A stretch of DNA of 64,000 nt, from assembly GCA_963843945.1 (NCBI GenBank), contig CAWJMF010000002.1, forward strand, positions 310,001 to 374,000. Reading direction: 5' to 3'. The position numbers and the translations under genes were made by a program. This stretch comes from CAWJMF01 sp963843945. Its GTDB lineage: Bacteria > Vulcanimicrobiota > Vulcanimicrobiia > Vulcanimicrobiales > Vulcanimicrobiaceae. Below the pieces are notes generated by a model. The model did no database searches and was not told the DNA's origin. It worked only from the letters and a program-made list of their open reading frames with translations. This document shows positions 62,215-64,000 of the stretch, piece by piece (position 1 is the stretch's first letter; each line of letters begins with the position of its first letter).

Positions 62215-63316
62215 TCCGGGCCGCGTGCGGGTGGCGCGCGAGCGCCGCAGCCGCCCCGTCGGCGACGCGATCGAGTGCGGAGTTCACGCCTCCCTTAATG
62301 TTCGTTAGGCTTTGCGCGCTCTCGCGCACCAGCGCGTTGCCGCTGCAATCGTAGCCCACGACGTCGAACTGAACCGAATCGGCTTCGCCCGCCGAGTTCT
62401 TGTCGATGGAGAGCGTACCGGCGTAGAGCATGCTGACGCCGGTTTCGGTGCCGCACAGCTGGCCTGCGTTATCGATCGGGTTCGCCGCAAGCGCGCCGTT
62501 GGAGCGAACGGCGCTGACGCCGCGATGCTTGAGCGACGCAACGAGCGAATCCGCGACGTGAACTTCAGCGCTCTGATCGCCGCCTGAGACGGCGAGCACG
62601 ATGACGCCGCCGCGCGGGAGAGCGGCGACGCGCGCCTGGGCCGCAGCACTAGGCGCCGCGCTGGGTAACGCGATGGGCGCGCGCGTCGCGGACGCGGTGG
62701 CCGTTTGCGGCCCGGCTGAGGGAGCGGCCGATGGAGCGGCTGGGACCGGTGTCGCCGCCGCTTTCTTGTGATGGAAGATGGAGGCGATGTTCGTAAGCGC
62801 GCCCTGGCTCGCGACCTCGCTGGCGGTCGGTACGGGCGTGCTGGTCGGCCCCGCTCGGTCGAGCGACGCCAGCCCGCGGCCGGCGTGGTGCAGGATGGCG
62901 TCGCGCAGCAACTCGGCTTGCGCACCGGCTTCGGCGTAGGTGCTGACGACCGCGGTCGTGCTATAGACGACCGTTCCGCTGTAGGTACTGACGACTTGCG
63001 CCAGCATCGAGACGTCCTGGCCGAGCGGCGTCAAGTATCCGGTGACGTAGTAGTCGGCGTCGATTTTGCGGGCCGCTTCGAGGAAGTCTTTGCGCTCGGT
63101 TCCGGGCGTCGCCGGTTTCACCGTGAGCCCGCCCCCTTCGGCGATGCGCGTCGAGAAGAGGACCGCGAGATTCGAACCGGCTTCGGGATTCGTGCCGGCC
63201 GTCAGCGTCAGAGGATAGACGACGACGACCGGCGGCGGTCGCACGTCGGTTGCGCCGAGTAGCGTTACCGAGAAGGTGGCGAGGATCAGCGCGAGGGGCA
63301 GAAAGCGGGGCGTCAC
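62180..63316 (-). CDS. Exported Pro/Ala-rich protein, unknown
   Basis: A 378-residue protein with a signal segment (FLPLALILATFSVTLLGA). Residues about 25-130 resemble a CsgG/TolB-like domain (VVVVYPLTL, DADYYVTGYLTPLGQDVSM, VVSTYSGTVVYSTT); residues 150-225 are a Pro/Ala/Ser linker; a second domain repeats the pattern (GGVIVLAVSGGDQSAEVHV, LYAGTLSIDKN, FDVVGYDCSG). I cannot name a family. GTG 63316. Its 3' end overlaps rimM's end on the other strand. Confidence 0.65.
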   Translation of the reverse strand: MTPRFLPLALILATFSVTLLGATDVRPPPVVVVYPLTLTAGTNPEAGSNLAVLFSTRIAEGGGLTVKPATPGTERKDFLEAARKIDADYYVTGYLTPLGQDVSMLAQVVSTYSGTVVYSTTAVVSTYAEAGAQAELLRDAILHHAGRGLASLDRAGPTSTPVPTASEVASQGALTNIASIFHHKKAAATPVPAAPSAAPSAGPQTATASATRAPIALPSAAPSAAAQARVAALPRGGVIVLAVSGGDQSAEVHVADSLVASLKHRGVSAVRSNGALAANPIDNAGQLCGTETGVSMLYAGTLSIDKNSAGEADSVQFDVVGYDCSGNALVRESAQSLTNIKGGVNSALDRVADGAAAALARHPHAARTTAPAGLRAAT

Positions 63317-64000
63317 GCCGTGCGCCGTTCGAACGCCGCGTCGCGCGGAAGCTCGGCCGGCCGTCCGAGTTCGAGCCACTGTGCGCTAACCTGCGCGCCG
63401 AACAAAAAGATCGTTCCCATATAGTAAAACCAAATCAGGAGAAGTGCGAAGGCGGCGAGCGCGCCGTAGACCTTGGAATAGTCGACGTGGATCGAGTAGA
63501 CGGCAAAGGCGATCTGTGCCGCTTCCCAGAGGAACGTCGTAACGAGCGCGCCCGGCACGCCGAACCAAATCCCGACACGGCGATTGGGCAGATAATTGTA
63601 AAGAAGCCAAGTGATGACGAAGACGAGCACGATCGAAACGCCGTACGACGCGATCTGCGTCGAGAGCGCGGAAGTGCGGAGGCCTCCGTAGGCAATCACG
63701 AACGAAATCGCGAGGGGAATCGCCGTCGCGATGACCAGCAGCAAGGCGAGGATGGGTAACGTCACGATCGCCACGACGATGTCCTTGAAGAGTGGCCGGC
63801 CCTGCGGCACCCCGAGTGCCCGATCGAGGGCGTAAGCGAGCGTTTGGAAGAGGTTCTTTCCCGACCAGACGAGCGCGACCACGGCGAGCAGCCCCGAGAT
63901 GCTCCGGTTCGCCACGAGGTGCTGGAGGTTCGCGAGCACGATGCCGCGCAGGCTCGGCGCAACGTCCTTGAGCAGCGCGACGGCGTTTTGCGGTCCGACC
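63313..64000 (-). CDS. YihY/BrkB family membrane protein, 5' end outside the window
   Basis: The visible 228 residues have at least four membrane segments and YihY-family blocks: ALVWSGKNLFQTLAYALDRALG, LLYNYLPNRRVGIWFGVPGAL and FALLLIWFYYMGTIFLFGAQV in parts. Function unknown; E. coli YihY was once taken for RNase BN. Its TGA overlaps the GTG of the next gene. The N-terminus lies beyond 64000. Confidence 0.88.
   Translation of the reverse strand, partial: VGPQNAVALLKDVAPSLRGIVLANLQHLVANRSISGLLAVVALVWSGKNLFQTLAYALDRALGVPQGRPLFKDIVVAIVTLPILALLLVIATAIPLAISFVIAYGGLRTSALSTQIASYGVSIVLVFVITWLLYNYLPNRRVGIWFGVPGALVTTFLWEAAQIAFAVYSIHVDYSKVYGALAAFALLLIWFYYMGTIFLFGAQVSAQWLELGRPAELPRDAAFERRTA

Overview
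The window is a high-GC bacterial chromosome segment made mostly of housekeeping genes, many of them start-to-stop overlapping operon members. Lipoproteins with lipoboxes, a signal peptidase II gene, a cytochrome-porin and secreted c-type cytochromes point to a diderm bacterium. The gene set (short HisG with HisZ, a SdhA-SdhB-SdhE complex, FmdB next to a CIRCE-like site, YvcK/RapZ) would suit a deep-branching soil or rock phylum such as Eremiobacterota/Vulcanimicrobiota; that placement is inference and was not tested.

Layout. 1-9 kb: PEP carboxykinase start, a fatty-acid-hydroxylase-like membrane protein, an exported P1 peptidase, an orphan VirD4-like ATPase, a succinate dehydrogenase operon (sdhA-sdhB-sdhE) and a large lipoprotein. 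9-20 kb: dnaE (badly frameshifted), hisZ-hisG-hisD, a HAD phosphatase, ftsQ, ftsA and ftsZ. 20-25 kb: M20 amidohydrolase, ECF sigma factor, SRPBCC protein, FmdB zinc ribbon, aroA and tRNA-Leu. 25-30 kb: a 1409-residue APC permease fused to a GH35 glycosidase, and an esterase. 31-38 kb: cystathionine beta-synthase and gamma-synthase/lyase, glycerate kinase, YvcK, RapZ. 38-44 kb: RNase P RNA, tRNA-Ala, small exported and membrane proteins, two receiver-domain regulators with atypical acidic pockets, two glycosyltransferases. 44-51 kb: a Cyc2-like cytochrome-porin with a triheme cytochrome, then DUF1059, cupin and TetR genes, then a ThDP decarboxylase-type enzyme with an aldehyde dehydrogenase. 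51.7-53.8 kb: a decayed tRNA-Ala-targeted integrative element and a tRNA-Ile. 53.8-55.3 kb: a goose-type-lysozyme-like enzyme with two coiled-coil paralogues. 55.3-62.2 kb: yceD-rpmF-fabH-fabD-fabG-acpP-ffh-rpsP-khpA-lspA-rimM behind a near-consensus sigma-70 promoter. End: an exported protein and a YihY/BrkB membrane protein cut by the window edge.

A recurrent feature is the broken reading frame. dnaE, sdhA, sdhE, the esterase, both transsulfuration genes, the ThDP enzyme, the aldehyde dehydrogenase, the lysozyme-like gene and ffh all need extra bases removed to restore an otherwise conserved protein. Every shift I could place is a net insertion, about 29 in all, and none is a deletion. This looks more like insertion-type consensus errors than gene decay, but it affects how every 'broken' gene here should be read.

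The most interesting candidates for undescribed biology are the cytochrome-porin/triheme pair (possible electron uptake across the outer membrane), the permease-glycosidase fusion, the lysozyme/coiled-coil cassette, and the CIRCE-like element in front of the FmdB gene.
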